Assembly: GCF_017893945.1 (NCBI RefSeq)
Contig: NZ_CP054257.1
Coordinates: 1,984,001 to 2,048,000 of the forward strand
DNA length: 64,000 nt
Direction: 5' to 3'
Source: Treponema parvum
GTDB lineage: Bacteria; Spirochaetota; Spirochaetia; Treponematales; Treponemataceae
The notes beneath the pieces were generated by a model, which made no database searches, was not told the origin of the DNA, and worked only from the letters and a program-made list of their open reading frames with translations. A program made the translations under genes and the position numbers. Position 1 is the stretch's first letter, and each line of letters begins with the position of its first letter. Positions 37,601 through 45,538 of the stretch are shown in pieces.

Positions 37601-37897
37601 AATCACCACGCCCTGCTTAGGCGTAAAAAGACGCTTAAAAAAACCTTTTACGTCCATTTTATAAGGCACTTCATATTTGTTGCCTATCGTGCGGACAACT
37701 TTGCCCGATCGGTCGGTTATTATAAGACTCCACGCAGTTATATACCGGCGGTCGTAAATCTTTAAAGGAACTGTCAGATCGTCCTGCACGCCGTCGTTAT
37801 TAGGCGAAATATAGACCGTCTGTCTTTCGGCAAACGCGTAAGAAGAGATAGAGATAAGAAAAAGCGCACATGCGGCGCATCTTAATATTTTTTTCAT
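34673..37897 (-). CDS. OmpA-C-terminal protein with FlgD-like Ig repeats
   Basis: A 1074-residue envelope protein. A signal peptide (residues 1-23, MKKILRCAACALFLISISSYAFA) is followed by about eight FlgD-like Ig repeats, each with an SPDGDGV/SPNNDGV motif (for example residues 32-36, 390-395, 615-620, 720-725) and a VWDG/TWDG turn. An OmpA/MotB peptidoglycan-binding domain ends the protein (about 950-1074: YKVTIVGHANKI, LSQARAEYVKNYLVKFGI, NRRVEFIL). It should link the outer envelope to peptidoglycan. GGAGT precedes ATG 37897. The UPF0164 gene lies just upstream. Confidence 0.88.
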   Translation of the reverse strand: MKKILRCAACALFLISISSYAFAERQTVYISPNNDGVQDDLTVPLKIYDRRYITAWSLIITDRSGKVVRTIGNKYEVPYKMDVKGFFKRLFTPKQGVVIPETVTWNGALDNGETAPDGDYYYYFTATDDNGNVGYSPDIRKTSPNHVVVDNTPPNVVLGEMKDNDKIFGEGSKAKLLIKQSGTKEDEWTAKFKNASGDEVKTYRWVESEPLNFSWDGKNDGDSFVADGVYSYSITAKDRAGNISAPVSIQNIIYSAEKPVTNITILGGKYFSPGTDSPMKDITLGITVPVPAKSSGNKLTAWNISIIDEKGNTVAEFAPVTPMEVEAPPTVLSFDGKDNVGQRLSNGSYQARLTAKYLNGYEPSPIKSPVFVLDTSKPQAVVRAGDKIFSPDGDGVKETITVSQMITPKTGAPVKNWKGKIVSASDPLRVVKEYDLGEFPPSSLQWDGIDSNGKLAPDGDYKFVLSASDLAGNSAVYETPSAFTLDTSKTEVILTAQNSAFSPNNDRVKDTIGFSVMSKIKSAVAAYDLLIKDNSGKTVRTVSGSRTLPQSFTWDGKGDDGIICADGRYLAELSVRSESGSAAKSVTQPFVLDTKYPSLLAEVPWTLFSPDGDGKKDVLPVSVKDCTEEDLWTAQVLDANKKPVRSYSWKGKIEESGREGFTWDGTDESGNTVPYGNYSMVIRSEDLAGNSFRSEISKIIPDVRPAQAYVTTSLEGISPNGDGVKDTQTFTVRTSLAEGISSWKFDVNDEAGKTVRSWTGGNGANLPAEIVWDGLTGEGKPAEGVMTGSLEIIYAKGNEVHAKAAAFVCTVTPPELTASVAPEFFSPDNDGSNDDLFIKLSGKTKSNLKSWSFSINDPQSGQKFWTTGGTSAITERIVWDGLSNVSKDSKGLAERVQSAMDYPFVFTASDDLGMSSTVKGVIGVDVLVIRDGNVLKMAVPSIIFRSDHADFKTTAEVGKGGLDPEKAASNERVLKRVEAILSKFSDYKVTIVGHANKITAYEEEETQDNPGLWGPALIPLSQARAEYVKNYLVKFGIRADRLTTEGKGGTQLVADWQDKNNNWKNRRVEFILNK

Positions 37898-37987
37898 TTT
37901 AAACTCCGTCCAAATATCTGAATTGAGCGCCGGTTAAGGCGGCGACGGATTAACCGGCGATAACGTTAAAATTTCCTTCAGCTCCGT

Positions 37988-39046
37988 TTATTCGCCAAAA
38001 AGCTTTATTTCAGGAGCTTCGGTATCCTTCATGCCGAGTTTGAGCGTCACTCCGCCTGAAAACGCATTTACGTTTTCATATATCTTTTTCCATGCGCCTG
38101 TTACGGCAGCTTCGCTTTCCTGCCAGCCCTTCTCTTTCATAAAAGCGCTGTTCTTAGAATCAAGCATAAACTTAAATGTGATGCCTATGGAAGGCAGCCA
38201 GCTTTCGGAGCCTTCGATCACTTCCCGCGCGTTGTATTGCCATGCGCCGCTTAATTTTAAGAAATTCCTGTACATAAACTGCAAACCTGCGTCAAGTATG
38301 AAATTCTGCGCGGACGGAACCGTCATATCCAAGGAAAATGCCCCCGAAAAAAGCTCGCTTTCAAATACGGTAGCCGCAGCGCCTACGCGCAGAGTACCTA
38401 TTCCCGGAAAAAAATCCGCTTCTTTTCCCTTTATTCCCAACACCGTAGTGTTTGTATAAGTTTTGCCGAGATTTTGCAAAGAAATTCCATAGCGCAGATT
38501 TTTCAGTCCCATGCAATCGCCCGCGTTATAAACAAACCCCAAATCGGCGGCGATCATAAAATCAGTGTTATAGTCGTAAAAATATCCGCTCGTAAGGCCC
38601 ACGCCGACGGCGAGCTTTTCCGTTACGTCGCGGGAAGCCGACATCTTTAAGTTGAAACTCTTACCGACCTGCATTTCATAAAAAGGAATAACGGCTCCGT
38701 ACATTTCCGCAGCGCCCACGCCCCATTTTGTGGGGACAAGCAAACCGCCCTGGAAAGCACTCGCAAATTTCTTATCGTCGGGATCTTTTGACGCAAAAAG
38801 CGCCGTATAGCCTGCGTCAAGCATGATCCTTTGTTCAAAAGCCGGAAGCGCCGGATTAAACGCTATGGATGCGGGCGTAACGTCAAAAAAAGCGCCGCCT
38901 GCCGCGGAAGACGCGGACGTCAGCTGGGTGGGGCTTGAAATACCGAAAAGATTTTCACCGCCCGCCGGCGGATTATAAGCGTACAGATTCAATGCGCATA
39001 AGAAAAACGCAAAAACAGTAAATTTTGATTTAATTCTTTTAATCAT
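37988..39046 (-). CDS. UPF0164 outer-membrane beta-barrel protein
   Basis: A 352-residue protein with a signal peptide (MIKRIKSKFTVFAFFLCALNLYA) and a beta-barrel pattern of alternating hydrophobic residues. It resembles the FadL/PorV-like UPF0164 family of treponemes: SSAAGGAFFDVTPASIAFNPALPAF, LRYGISLQNLGKTY, ILDAGLQFMYRNFLKLSGAWQY. It may carry hydrophobic substrates or act in secretion. AGGGGA supports ATG 39046. It is 90 bp upstream of the OmpA gene, likely co-transcribed. Confidence 0.82.
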   Translation of the reverse strand: MIKRIKSKFTVFAFFLCALNLYAYNPPAGGENLFGISSPTQLTSASSAAGGAFFDVTPASIAFNPALPAFEQRIMLDAGYTALFASKDPDDKKFASAFQGGLLVPTKWGVGAAEMYGAVIPFYEMQVGKSFNLKMSASRDVTEKLAVGVGLTSGYFYDYNTDFMIAADLGFVYNAGDCMGLKNLRYGISLQNLGKTYTNTTVLGIKGKEADFFPGIGTLRVGAAATVFESELFSGAFSLDMTVPSAQNFILDAGLQFMYRNFLKLSGAWQYNAREVIEGSESWLPSIGITFKFMLDSKNSAFMKEKGWQESEAAVTGAWKKIYENVNAFSGGVTLKLGMKDTEAPEIKLFGE

Positions 39047-39154
39047 CTAAAATCCCCTTTCAAATACATAATACCTGCCGCATTTGCCGCACACGGATGT
39101 ACGACCTACAATCTACAATCATAGTCGGCAGCTTTTGAAAAAACTGTCCCTTAA

Positions 39155-39199
39155 AATTCAACAGCCGAACAAAATGTCAATTTTAGAGGCTGTTGAATT
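39155..39199. repeat. 12-bp inverted repeat
   Basis: AATTCAACAGCC at 39155-39166 and its exact complement at 39188-39199, 21 nt apart. It could be a bidirectional transcript-end hairpin or a remnant mobile-element end. Confidence 0.5.
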
Positions 39200-39354
39200 A
39201 GTACGCTCTTTGCACGCTGATAAGCTATATATTAAAACAAATAAAAAATCAAGTAAGTAACATTTCTCTTCAATATTCGGACTTCCTAACCCGCGGCGCC
39301 GATTTACGCCGAAACGCCTAGCCGTCGGCGCTCCGCTGCAAACCCCGTACCTTT

Positions 39355-39381
39355 CCCCCCCCCCCCCCCAAAAAAAAAAAA
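39355..39381 (+). repeat. C15-A12 homopolymer tract upstream of rnfC
   Basis: Fifteen C (39355-39369) directly followed by twelve A (39370-39381), about 150 bp before rnfC and 310 bp before the UPF0164 start. Such tracts change length by slippage; in T. pallidum poly-G tracts near promoters alter expression. Confidence 0.85.
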
Positions 39382-39494
39382 GACGGAACCCGTGCGTGCG
39401 CCGTGCGTATACCGTATATGTACGGCGCTCTCCTGCAAAAGCGCAGAAACAAATAAAAAATGACAACTTTGTGCGCGCTTTATATTCATATCTG

Positions 39495-39523
39495 TTTACG
39501 AATCTTTGATCCTTTGTTAAAAT
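39495..39523 (+). promoter_or_regulatory. Candidate rnf operon promoter (leaderless geometry)
   Basis: TTTACG (39495-39500), 17 bp, TAAAAT (39518-39523), then 6 nt to the rnfC ATG at 39530, with no Shine-Dalgarno. The -35 is weak. Confidence 0.4.
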
Positions 39524-39529
39524 CAAAAT

Positions 39530-40897
39530 ATGAAAACGTATACATTTAAAGGCGGAATTCATCCGCCGGAGAGGAAGGAGCCGTCTAAGGATTCTCCTAT
39601 AACGGAAGCTTTTCCATCGTCAAAGACTGTGGTAATACCGCTTACGATGGGCGGCGCCCCGAATGCGGCAACCGTAAAAGCGGGCGACAAAGTCGTAAAA
39701 GGACAAGTGATCGCGGATTCACAGGAATTTATTTCGGCGCCTGTCCATGCCTCGGTTTCAGGGACGGTAAAAGAGATAGGGCTGCATCTGGTAACAGGGA
39801 ATTTAAGGGTGCAGTGCATTACGATCGAAGGCGACGGTTCAAACGACTATTCGTACATGGAACCGCTGGATCCGTTCAAATGCAGCGGTGAAGAAGCCTT
39901 AAAACGCATAAGGGACGCGGGAATAGTCGGAATGGGCGGAGCTTCGTTTCCCACCCATGTAAAGCTGTCTCCTCCGCCCGGAACAAAAGTAGAATATCTT
40001 ATACTGAACGGAGCCGAGTGCGAACCTTATTTGACAGTCGACTACAGGATGATGAAGGAATTTCCTCACAAAGTGATCGACGGGCTTGCAATCGTAATGA
40101 AAATAACGGGAACGCGCGGCGTTATCGCGATCGAGAACAACAAAGCCGATCTGGAAAATATTCTTAAATCGGAAATCATAAAGCAAAACAGGTCGAACGA
40201 AATTGAAGTTCGGGTGGTAAAGACAAAATATCCCCAAGGCTGCGAAAGAACTCTCATAAAAACCTGCATGGGAAGAGAAGTTCCTGCGGGAGGGTTGCCG
40301 GCCGACGTCGGATGCATAGTTTCAAACGTAGGAACGGTATGCGCCGTTTCCGATGCGTTCAGGCTGGGCAAACCCTTAATCGAGAGAGCTCTCACCTTTT
40401 CGGGAGGAGCGTGCCTTACGCCCAAAAATCTTTTTTTACCCGTAGGAACGCTCGTAAGCGATATTATCCCTGAAGCGATTTCCATAAAAGAAGGTGAAAC
40501 CGTCAAGATTTTAAGCGGCGGCCCCATGATGGGCGCTGCCATGTCGTCTCCGGACTTTCCTATAGAAAAAGGCACGTCGGGAATTCTTTTTTTGACAAAA
40601 GAGGAACTGTGCCTTGAAGAAGAAAAAGGATGTATCGGCTGCGGGAAGTGTATCGACGCCTGTCCGATGAATTTAACCCCTGCAATGCTCGTCCGAGCTC
40701 TTAAGGTGCGGAATACCGAAAAAGCAAAAAAATTCGGCCTTATGGACTGCATCGAATGTGGCTGCTGCGCTTACGTGTGCCCTTCAAACATTCCGATAGT
40801 ACAAAAACTCCGTCTGGGAAAATCAATAGTCAAACGGCAGCTCGCACAGGAAAAAGCCAGGGCATCGGCGGCAAAGCCGGCAGGAGGTAAGGCATAA
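39530..40897 (+). CDS. rnfC: Ion-translocating Rnf complex subunit RnfC
   Basis: The peripheral NADH/FMN- and Fe-S-binding subunit of Rnf, which couples ferredoxin:NAD electron transfer to ion pumping. The 455-residue product begins with the family KGGIHPPERK, has GGAPNAATVKAGDKV (biotinyl-like fold), VEYLILNGAECEPYLTVDYR, and two [4Fe-4S] ferredoxin motifs, CIGCGKCIDACPMNL (about residue 367) and CIECGCCAYVCPSNIP (about 405). Its stop overlaps the rnfD ATG by one base. Confidence 0.95.
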   Translation: MKTYTFKGGIHPPERKEPSKDSPITEAFPSSKTVVIPLTMGGAPNAATVKAGDKVVKGQVIADSQEFISAPVHASVSGTVKEIGLHLVTGNLRVQCITIEGDGSNDYSYMEPLDPFKCSGEEALKRIRDAGIVGMGGASFPTHVKLSPPPGTKVEYLILNGAECEPYLTVDYRMMKEFPHKVIDGLAIVMKITGTRGVIAIENNKADLENILKSEIIKQNRSNEIEVRVVKTKYPQGCERTLIKTCMGREVPAGGLPADVGCIVSNVGTVCAVSDAFRLGKPLIERALTFSGGACLTPKNLFLPVGTLVSDIIPEAISIKEGETVKILSGGPMMGAAMSSPDFPIEKGTSGILFLTKEELCLEEEKGCIGCGKCIDACPMNLTPAMLVRALKVRNTEKAKKFGLMDCIECGCCAYVCPSNIPIVQKLRLGKSIVKRQLAQEKARASAAKPAGGKA

Positions 40898-41859
40898 TGG
40901 CAGACTTAAGTTTAACTCAGTTAAAGGTTTCTTCTTCTCCGCACATTTCGGAAGGTCTCGACGCGCAAACCCTGATGTGCTTAGTTTTAACCGCATTGCT
41001 TCCGCTGTCGGTATACGGCGTAATACTCTATGGAGTAAATGCATTGGTAAGACTGCTGCTCTCCGTTGCGCTTGCAGTGGCTTTTGAAGCCTTGTTCCAA
41101 CTTGCAACAAAGCAAAAAGTCACTGTAAAAGACTGTTCGGCGGCCGTCACGGGACTCCTTTTTGCCCTTACGCTGCCGCCTATGGTGCCCCTATGGCAAT
41201 TGGCGATCGGGATACTGTTTTCCATCGTAGTTGCAAAAGGATTCTTCGGCGGATTGGGAGCGAACGTATACAATCCGGCGCTTGCGGGCAGAGCGTTTTT
41301 GTTCGTCAGTTTTCCGTCGTCAATGGGAGCCGTTTGGGTAAACCCTGCAACCGACGCCGTGAGTTCCGCGACGGTTCTTTCTCAAATAAAATCCGGAGAC
41401 TTTACGGCCGGCACAGAAGACTATCTTAATTTTTTCTTAGGCAAGAGAGCGGGATGCATCGGCGAAACAGGCATATTTTTGATAATAATCGCATTCGTCT
41501 TTCTTTGGGCGACAAAGGTTATCGACTGGAGAGCTACGATCGCAATGCTTGTTACCGCGTCTTTAGCAGCCTTTCTTTCAGGCGGAGACGTCCTTATGAC
41601 CTTGCTTTCAGGCGGATTGCTTTTCGGCGCGGTATTTATGGCGACCGATTATGCGACCACTCCGCAGACAAAGCCCGGCCGTCTCGTTTTCGGAGCTGCG
41701 TGCGGATTCATAACCTTTTTGATCAGAAAATTCGGGGGATATCCGGAAGGCGTAATGTTTTCAATACTCATAATGAATTCTCTTACGGCCTTTTTGAACA
41801 ATCTCACGGGACGCAAGTACGGCTATAAACGGATAAAAAAGGCGGAGGCAAAAAAATGA
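40897..41859 (+). CDS. rnfD: Rnf complex membrane subunit RnfD
   Basis: An integral membrane subunit with covalent FMN. The 320-residue product has about ten helices. The early SPHISEGLDAQTLMCLVLTALLP and the NPALAGRAFLFVSFP motif are typical. The family S/T-G-A-T flavinylation motif is not obvious; the matching segment reads VNPATDAVSSATVLSQI, containing SSAT. AGGAGG precedes the start. It overlaps rnfG by 4 bases. Confidence 0.93.
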   Translation: MADLSLTQLKVSSSPHISEGLDAQTLMCLVLTALLPLSVYGVILYGVNALVRLLLSVALAVAFEALFQLATKQKVTVKDCSAAVTGLLFALTLPPMVPLWQLAIGILFSIVVAKGFFGGLGANVYNPALAGRAFLFVSFPSSMGAVWVNPATDAVSSATVLSQIKSGDFTAGTEDYLNFFLGKRAGCIGETGIFLIIIAFVFLWATKVIDWRATIAMLVTASLAAFLSGGDVLMTLLSGGLLFGAVFMATDYATTPQTKPGRLVFGAACGFITFLIRKFGGYPEGVMFSILIMNSLTAFLNNLTGRKYGYKRIKKAEAKK

Positions 41860-42449
41860 AAACCATCAAACTCGGATTGATTCTTGCAGCCTATGCGGTT
41901 GCATCCTGTTTTTGTCTTGCGCTGATAAATAACATAACTTCTCCGGTAATCGCAAAAAACAAGGCGGGAAAAGTGGCGGACATACTCAAAGTGGTTTTTG
42001 CCGACGCCGATTCTTTTGAACAGGTTTCGGATTTTAAAACCGGAGAAGGCGCCGCCGTGATCGACGCGCTTTACATCGCCAAAAAAGGTAAAAACGTTTC
42101 GGGAGCCGTCACTCAAATAACGGGAGCCACTTACGACAAGGCCACAATCCTCGTAGGACAGGACTTAAAAGGCACCGTAACCGGCGTTCAATTCCTTGAA
42201 TTGAGCGATTCCCCCGGCTTCGGACAAAAGGCAAGGGATCCCGCATTTAAAGTTTCAAGCGGCAAAACCTTTTACGAGCAATTTACCGGAAAAAAAGTAA
42301 AAGACGGATTTGTGCCGGGCGCCACATTCGAAGCTATAAGCGGATCTTCCATAACGTCAAAGGGAGTAGCTGCGCTGCTGTCCCAAGCGACGATAACCGC
42401 AGGCACATATCTTTCCGAAAAATACGGCGGAGAAGCCGTAGGCAATTGA
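41856..42449 (+). CDS. rnfG: Rnf complex subunit RnfG
   Basis: A periplasm-facing FMN-binding subunit. The 197-residue product has an N-terminal anchor (LGLILAAYAVASCFCLALIN) and an FMN-binding domain. The flavinylation site normally reads SGATITS; here it is ISGSSITSKGV (near residue 167), with Ser in place of Ala and of the first Thr. A separate TGATYDKAT occurs at about residue 88. The attachment residue may thus be Ser or the mechanism altered. Confidence 0.9.
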   Translation: MKTIKLGLILAAYAVASCFCLALINNITSPVIAKNKAGKVADILKVVFADADSFEQVSDFKTGEGAAVIDALYIAKKGKNVSGAVTQITGATYDKATILVGQDLKGTVTGVQFLELSDSPGFGQKARDPAFKVSSGKTFYEQFTGKKVKDGFVPGATFEAISGSSITSKGVAALLSQATITAGTYLSEKYGGEAVGN

Positions 42450-42467
42450 CAAAAGAGGTGAAATCAA

Positions 42468-43130
42468 ATGAATAAAAATTTCGGTATTTTTAAAAACGGC
42501 ATAGTCAAGGAAAACCCTCTTTTGGTGCTTTCGATAGGCTTATGCTCTTCTTTGGCGGTAACTACGAGCGTTTTTAACGGAATAGGAATGGGACTTTCCA
42601 TGACCTTCGTGCTTTTGATGAGCGAAATAATCATAAGTTTGTTCCATAAGCTCATCCCTGACGCCATAAGGCTGCCCATATTCATAATAATAATCGCAGC
42701 CTTTACAACTATAGTGCAGTTGATCCTTGCGGCTTACATTCCCGCGCTATCGGAAGCGCTGGGCGTATTTTTGCCGCTTATAGTCGTAAACTGCATAATA
42801 ATGGGACGCGTAGAATCCTTTGCATCAAAGAACGGCGTCGCTCCTTCCATATCCGATTCTTTGGGAATGGGCGTAGGCTATACTTGGGTATTAGTGGCCA
42901 TTTCCTTTATCCGTGAATTAGTGGGTAACGGAACCTTGTTCAATATTAAGCTGATTCCCGACACCTATACGGTGGGAATGTTCAGCAAGGCTCCGGGAGG
43001 ATTTATAATTTTCGGGCTTATGATCGCAATCACGGCGACGATAAGCAAGGCCGTAGAAAACAAAAAGAAAGCTGCGGCGGCCGCGGCTAAAAAATCTGCT
43101 GCAAACGGCGCGGAAGGCGGTGCAAAATGA
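42468..43130 (+). CDS. rnfE: Rnf complex membrane subunit RnfE
   Basis: A 220-residue, six-helix subunit. It starts NFGIFKNGIVKENPLLVLSIGLC, has a half-membrane Cys in VVNCIIMGR, and ends in an Ala/Lys-rich tail (residues 203-220). GAGGTG supports ATG 42468. Its last codons overlap rnfA by 4 bases (ATGA). Confidence 0.94.
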   Translation: MNKNFGIFKNGIVKENPLLVLSIGLCSSLAVTTSVFNGIGMGLSMTFVLLMSEIIISLFHKLIPDAIRLPIFIIIIAAFTTIVQLILAAYIPALSEALGVFLPLIVVNCIIMGRVESFASKNGVAPSISDSLGMGVGYTWVLVAISFIRELVGNGTLFNIKLIPDTYTVGMFSKAPGGFIIFGLMIAITATISKAVENKKKAAAAAAKKSAANGAEGGAK

Positions 43131-43705
43131 GCGGCTTATTGAATATCTTTTTAAAATCCATGCTGGTAGATAACGTCATATTCGTGCAGTACCTTGCTTT
43201 GTGCCCGTTTATCGGAATGACAAGCGACACAGGGAAGTCAACAGGAATGGGAATCGCCACGACGTTCGTAATAATTTTGGCTACGGCTGTAACCTACCCA
43301 TTGTACTACTTTGTACTCGTTCCTTTGCAGCTGGAATTCCTTCAAACACTGATATTTATCCTTGTAATAGCCTCATTAGTTCAGCTCGTGGAATTTTATC
43401 TTAAAAAATCGGCTCCAGCGCTTTACAGCGCGATGGGCGTTTATCTGGCTCTGATAACCACAAACTGCGCCGTTTTGGCGATAACGCTCAACTGCATAAG
43501 CAAAGACTACAATTACCTGCAGTCTTTAGTGTATGCGTTCGGTTCCGCCTCGGGATTTTTGATTTCAATGGTAGTAATGTCGGGAGTAAGAGAAAGGCTT
43601 GACATAGCCCCCGTGCCCGATTTTCTTAAAGGAAAACCGATTTTGTTTATTGCAGCGGGTTTTTTGTCGCTTTCGTTTCTCGGATTTTCAGGATTAATTA
43701 AGTAG
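43127..43705 (+). CDS. rnfA: Rnf complex membrane subunit RnfA
   Basis: A 192-residue, six-helix subunit homologous to RnfE in inverted topology. Signatures: FLKSMLVDNVIFVQYLALCPFIG and GVYLALITTNCAVLAI, with the two Cys that form the intramembrane [2Fe-2S] site between RnfA and RnfE (Cys25 region and Cys111 region). Length is normal. Confidence 0.95.
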   Translation: MSGLLNIFLKSMLVDNVIFVQYLALCPFIGMTSDTGKSTGMGIATTFVIILATAVTYPLYYFVLVPLQLEFLQTLIFILVIASLVQLVEFYLKKSAPALYSAMGVYLALITTNCAVLAITLNCISKDYNYLQSLVYAFGSASGFLISMVVMSGVRERLDIAPVPDFLKGKPILFIAAGFLSLSFLGFSGLIK

Positions 43706-43717
43706 CGGGGTTTACGG

Positions 43718-44008
43718 ATGAAGATCATTATTTCGACTATCATAGTCTCTTTTGTTTTGGCTTTTACATTGGGCGTTCTTCTTGGGATTTTTCAAAAGAT
43801 TTTTGCAGTCAAGGTTGACGAACGTGTCGTAAAGATCCGCGCAATTTTGCCCGGCATAAACTGCGGAGGCTGCGGATTTCCGGGCTGCGACGGGTTCGCG
43901 CAAGCCTGCGTTAAAGGGGAACTCGGAGGAAGAGCTTGCGCTCCGGGCGGCGCCAAGGTAAAACAGGCAATAGCGGAGATCATGGGAGCGTCTTCTCAAG
44001 GCGCATAA
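43718..44008 (+). CDS. rnfB: Short RnfB: N-terminal Fe-S domain only
   Basis: The ferredoxin-accepting subunit of Rnf, but only 96 residues. It has the N-terminal helix (IIISTIIVSFVLAFTLGVLLGI) and the 4Fe-4S domain C-x2-C-x4-C-x16-C (Cys49, 52, 57, 74: NCGGCGFPGC ... ACAPGG). The usual C-terminal pair of [4Fe-4S] ferredoxin motifs, present in RnfB of 190 residues or more, is absent. The frame ends cleanly at TAA and is followed by a terminator, so this is not a nearby frameshift. It is last in the rnfCDGEAB operon. Confidence 0.85.
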   Translation: MKIIISTIIVSFVLAFTLGVLLGIFQKIFAVKVDERVVKIRAILPGINCGGCGFPGCDGFAQACVKGELGGRACAPGGAKVKQAIAEIMGASSQGA

Positions 44009-44024
44009 GCCCACAGAAAAATCA

Positions 44025-44086
44025 ACAACCTCGCCGCAGATTCGCGCAGTTTGATTTCATCAAGCCGTTTAAGCGGCGACTTTTTT
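44025..44086 (+). terminator. rnf operon terminator / 3'-end element copy 2
   Basis: TCGCCGC (44031-44037) pairs with GCGGCGA (44073-44079), followed by six T (44081-44086). The left part, 44025-44043, repeats the element after ssb (2988-3006). The T-run overlaps the stop codon of the convergent hydrolase gene. Confidence 0.65.
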
Positions 44087-44954
44087 ACCGAACCTGATGT
44101 CTCTTTTCGCCGATTATGCTTTGTACAAATTCTACCGCATATTCCGCGGCTTTCCGCATCGCGTTTCCGTAAAAGACGTGGCCCGCGCCATCAAGCGTTA
44201 TGAGCTTCGCGTCGGGGAAGGTTTTAACCGCCCTTTCCGAATACGACAGCGGCACAAGCGAGTCGGCGCTTCCGTGAATGATGAGCGTTTTGCCGGAATA
44301 TTGCGGTATCAATGTATAAATATCAAAGGACAGCGCATCCTTATTATAAATGCGCCCGACGGTTTTTCCGAGCAGCTTCATTGTGTCGGGAATCCGTTCC
44401 GGATCAGGTGTGCGCCGCCGAGCGTCATCATGCAACACAAAAGCGGGATATAATAAAACCAAGCCCGCGACATCGGCGGGGCGCAGTGCGGCAACATACG
44501 TCGAAACAAATCCTCCTTGGCTTTCTCCTAATAAAAAGATTTGCTCCGCCTTAAAACGCGCGTCGGCTTTTAAGTTATCGAGAATGACCGTCAAATCTTC
44601 AGCCTCGGTAAGCACCGACATTTCCGTCATTTTCCCGTCGCTTTTGATATGATTGCCGCCGCCGATAAACTCGAAAATGTATGCGGCAATGCCCTGTTCC
44701 GCAAAAGATTCGGCATAGCTTTTAACGCCGCTGCGGTTTCCGCCGAATCCGTGCGAAAGGATAACCAAGGGCACGGGCAATGCGCGATCGGGGATAAAAA
44801 GCTCACCGGATATTTTCATGCCGTTTCTTTGAAAATTTTGTTCTTCGACTTTAAAGGCGGCCGCCGCATTTGTTTGCGCCGCTGTGTTTGTTTGCGCCGC
44901 GGCGATCGTTCCGATACATAAAACAGCTGCCGATAAAAGCGTAAAATTTTTCAT
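44085..44954 (-). CDS. Exported alpha/beta hydrolase
   Basis: A 289-residue hydrolase with a signal peptide (residues 1-20, FTLLSAAVLCIGTIAAA) followed by a short TNTAAQTNAA repeat. The fold markers are the oxyanion-side LVILSHGFGGNRSG, nucleophile elbow LLGESQGGFVS (Ser at about 145), Asp in IIHGSADSLVPL and His in DGAGHVFY near the C-terminus. It resembles dienelactone hydrolase/acyl esterase types; substrate unknown. Confidence 0.82.
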   Translation of the reverse strand: MKNFTLLSAAVLCIGTIAAAQTNTAAQTNAAAAFKVEEQNFQRNGMKISGELFIPDRALPVPLVILSHGFGGNRSGVKSYAESFAEQGIAAYIFEFIGGGNHIKSDGKMTEMSVLTEAEDLTVILDNLKADARFKAEQIFLLGESQGGFVSTYVAALRPADVAGLVLLYPAFVLHDDARRRTPDPERIPDTMKLLGKTVGRIYNKDALSFDIYTLIPQYSGKTLIIHGSADSLVPLSYSERAVKTFPDAKLITLDGAGHVFYGNAMRKAAEYAVEFVQSIIGEKRHQVR

Positions 44955-45064
44955 ATTTTATCTTCCATACTTCGCCTAAACTGATATTTTTTCCATCGTT
45001 CAAGTAATCTAAAAAAATTGTAAAGTTATATCAGCCTCTTATAAAAACTCACTATTGAATATCG

Positions 45065-45538
45065 TTAAAACCGTGCAGCCCACTCGGCAAGTGTATCCTT
45101 GTTCAGCCGTCCATTCAACAATTTGCCTTCCACGATTTTTGCATTCGGAGCGCTCGGCTGCAAGTTGGCGACAGCCTTCCCGAAACCGCTTCCGTCCGAT
45201 GTGGCAAAAAGGACGATCTTCTTACCGGTAAAATCATAGCGTTCAAGAAAGGTGTTGATGATTGTCGGAGCGATATACCACCAAATCAGAAAGCCGATAA
45301 AAATTACATCATAGTCGGCGATGTGTGCATCGGTATCCGCAATAGCGGGGCGCGAATTTTTATCTTTCATTTCCACTGTGCTGCGCGATTTTTTATCCAT
45401 CCAGTCCAAATCCGCTTTTGTATACGGAACTGCCGGCTTTATTTCATACAAATCTGCTCCTGCAGTTTCCGCCAATGTGCGGGCCGCTTGAGCCGTTATT
45501 CCCGACGCGCTGAAAAATGCCACCAGTTTCTTTGCCAT
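45065..45538 (-). CDS. Flavodoxin
   Basis: A 157-residue FMN-binding electron carrier. The phosphate loop is [12 protein letters not shown] (residues 6-17; the usual T/S pattern slightly changed), with [19 protein letters not shown] (aromatic FMN stacking, about 80-98) and [16 protein letters not shown] 45538 is chosen for the AGGAGGC upstream. It may serve as a low-potential carrier alongside Rnf, or belong to the quinone-reductase-like flavodoxins; the lysR remnant about 1.4 kb away once may have regulated it. Confidence 0.85.
   Translation of the reverse strand: MAKKLVAFFSASGITAQAARTLAETAGADLYEIKPAVPYTKADLDWMDKKSRSTVEMKDKNSRPAIADTDAHIADYDVIFIGFLIWWYIAPTIINTFLERYDFTGKKIVLFATSDGSGFGKAVANLQPSAPNAKIVEGKLLNGRLNKDTLAEWAARF

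Larger units (their letters stand above)
39047..39529. other. Divergent spacer upstream of rnf with homopolymer tract
   Basis: No credible gene; the minus-strand frame 39158-39562 reads low-complexity sequence through the tract. It contains an inverted repeat AATTCAACAGCC/GGCTGTTGAATT (39155-39166, 39188-39199), the C15-A12 tract (39355-39381) and the proposed rnf promoter (39495-39523). Confidence 0.6.

Noticed and set aside
39158..39562. A 134-codon minus-strand frame crossing the C15-A12 tract.
   Set aside because: It reads Phe and Gly runs from the homopolymers, has no domain, and overlaps the rnfC start and promoter.
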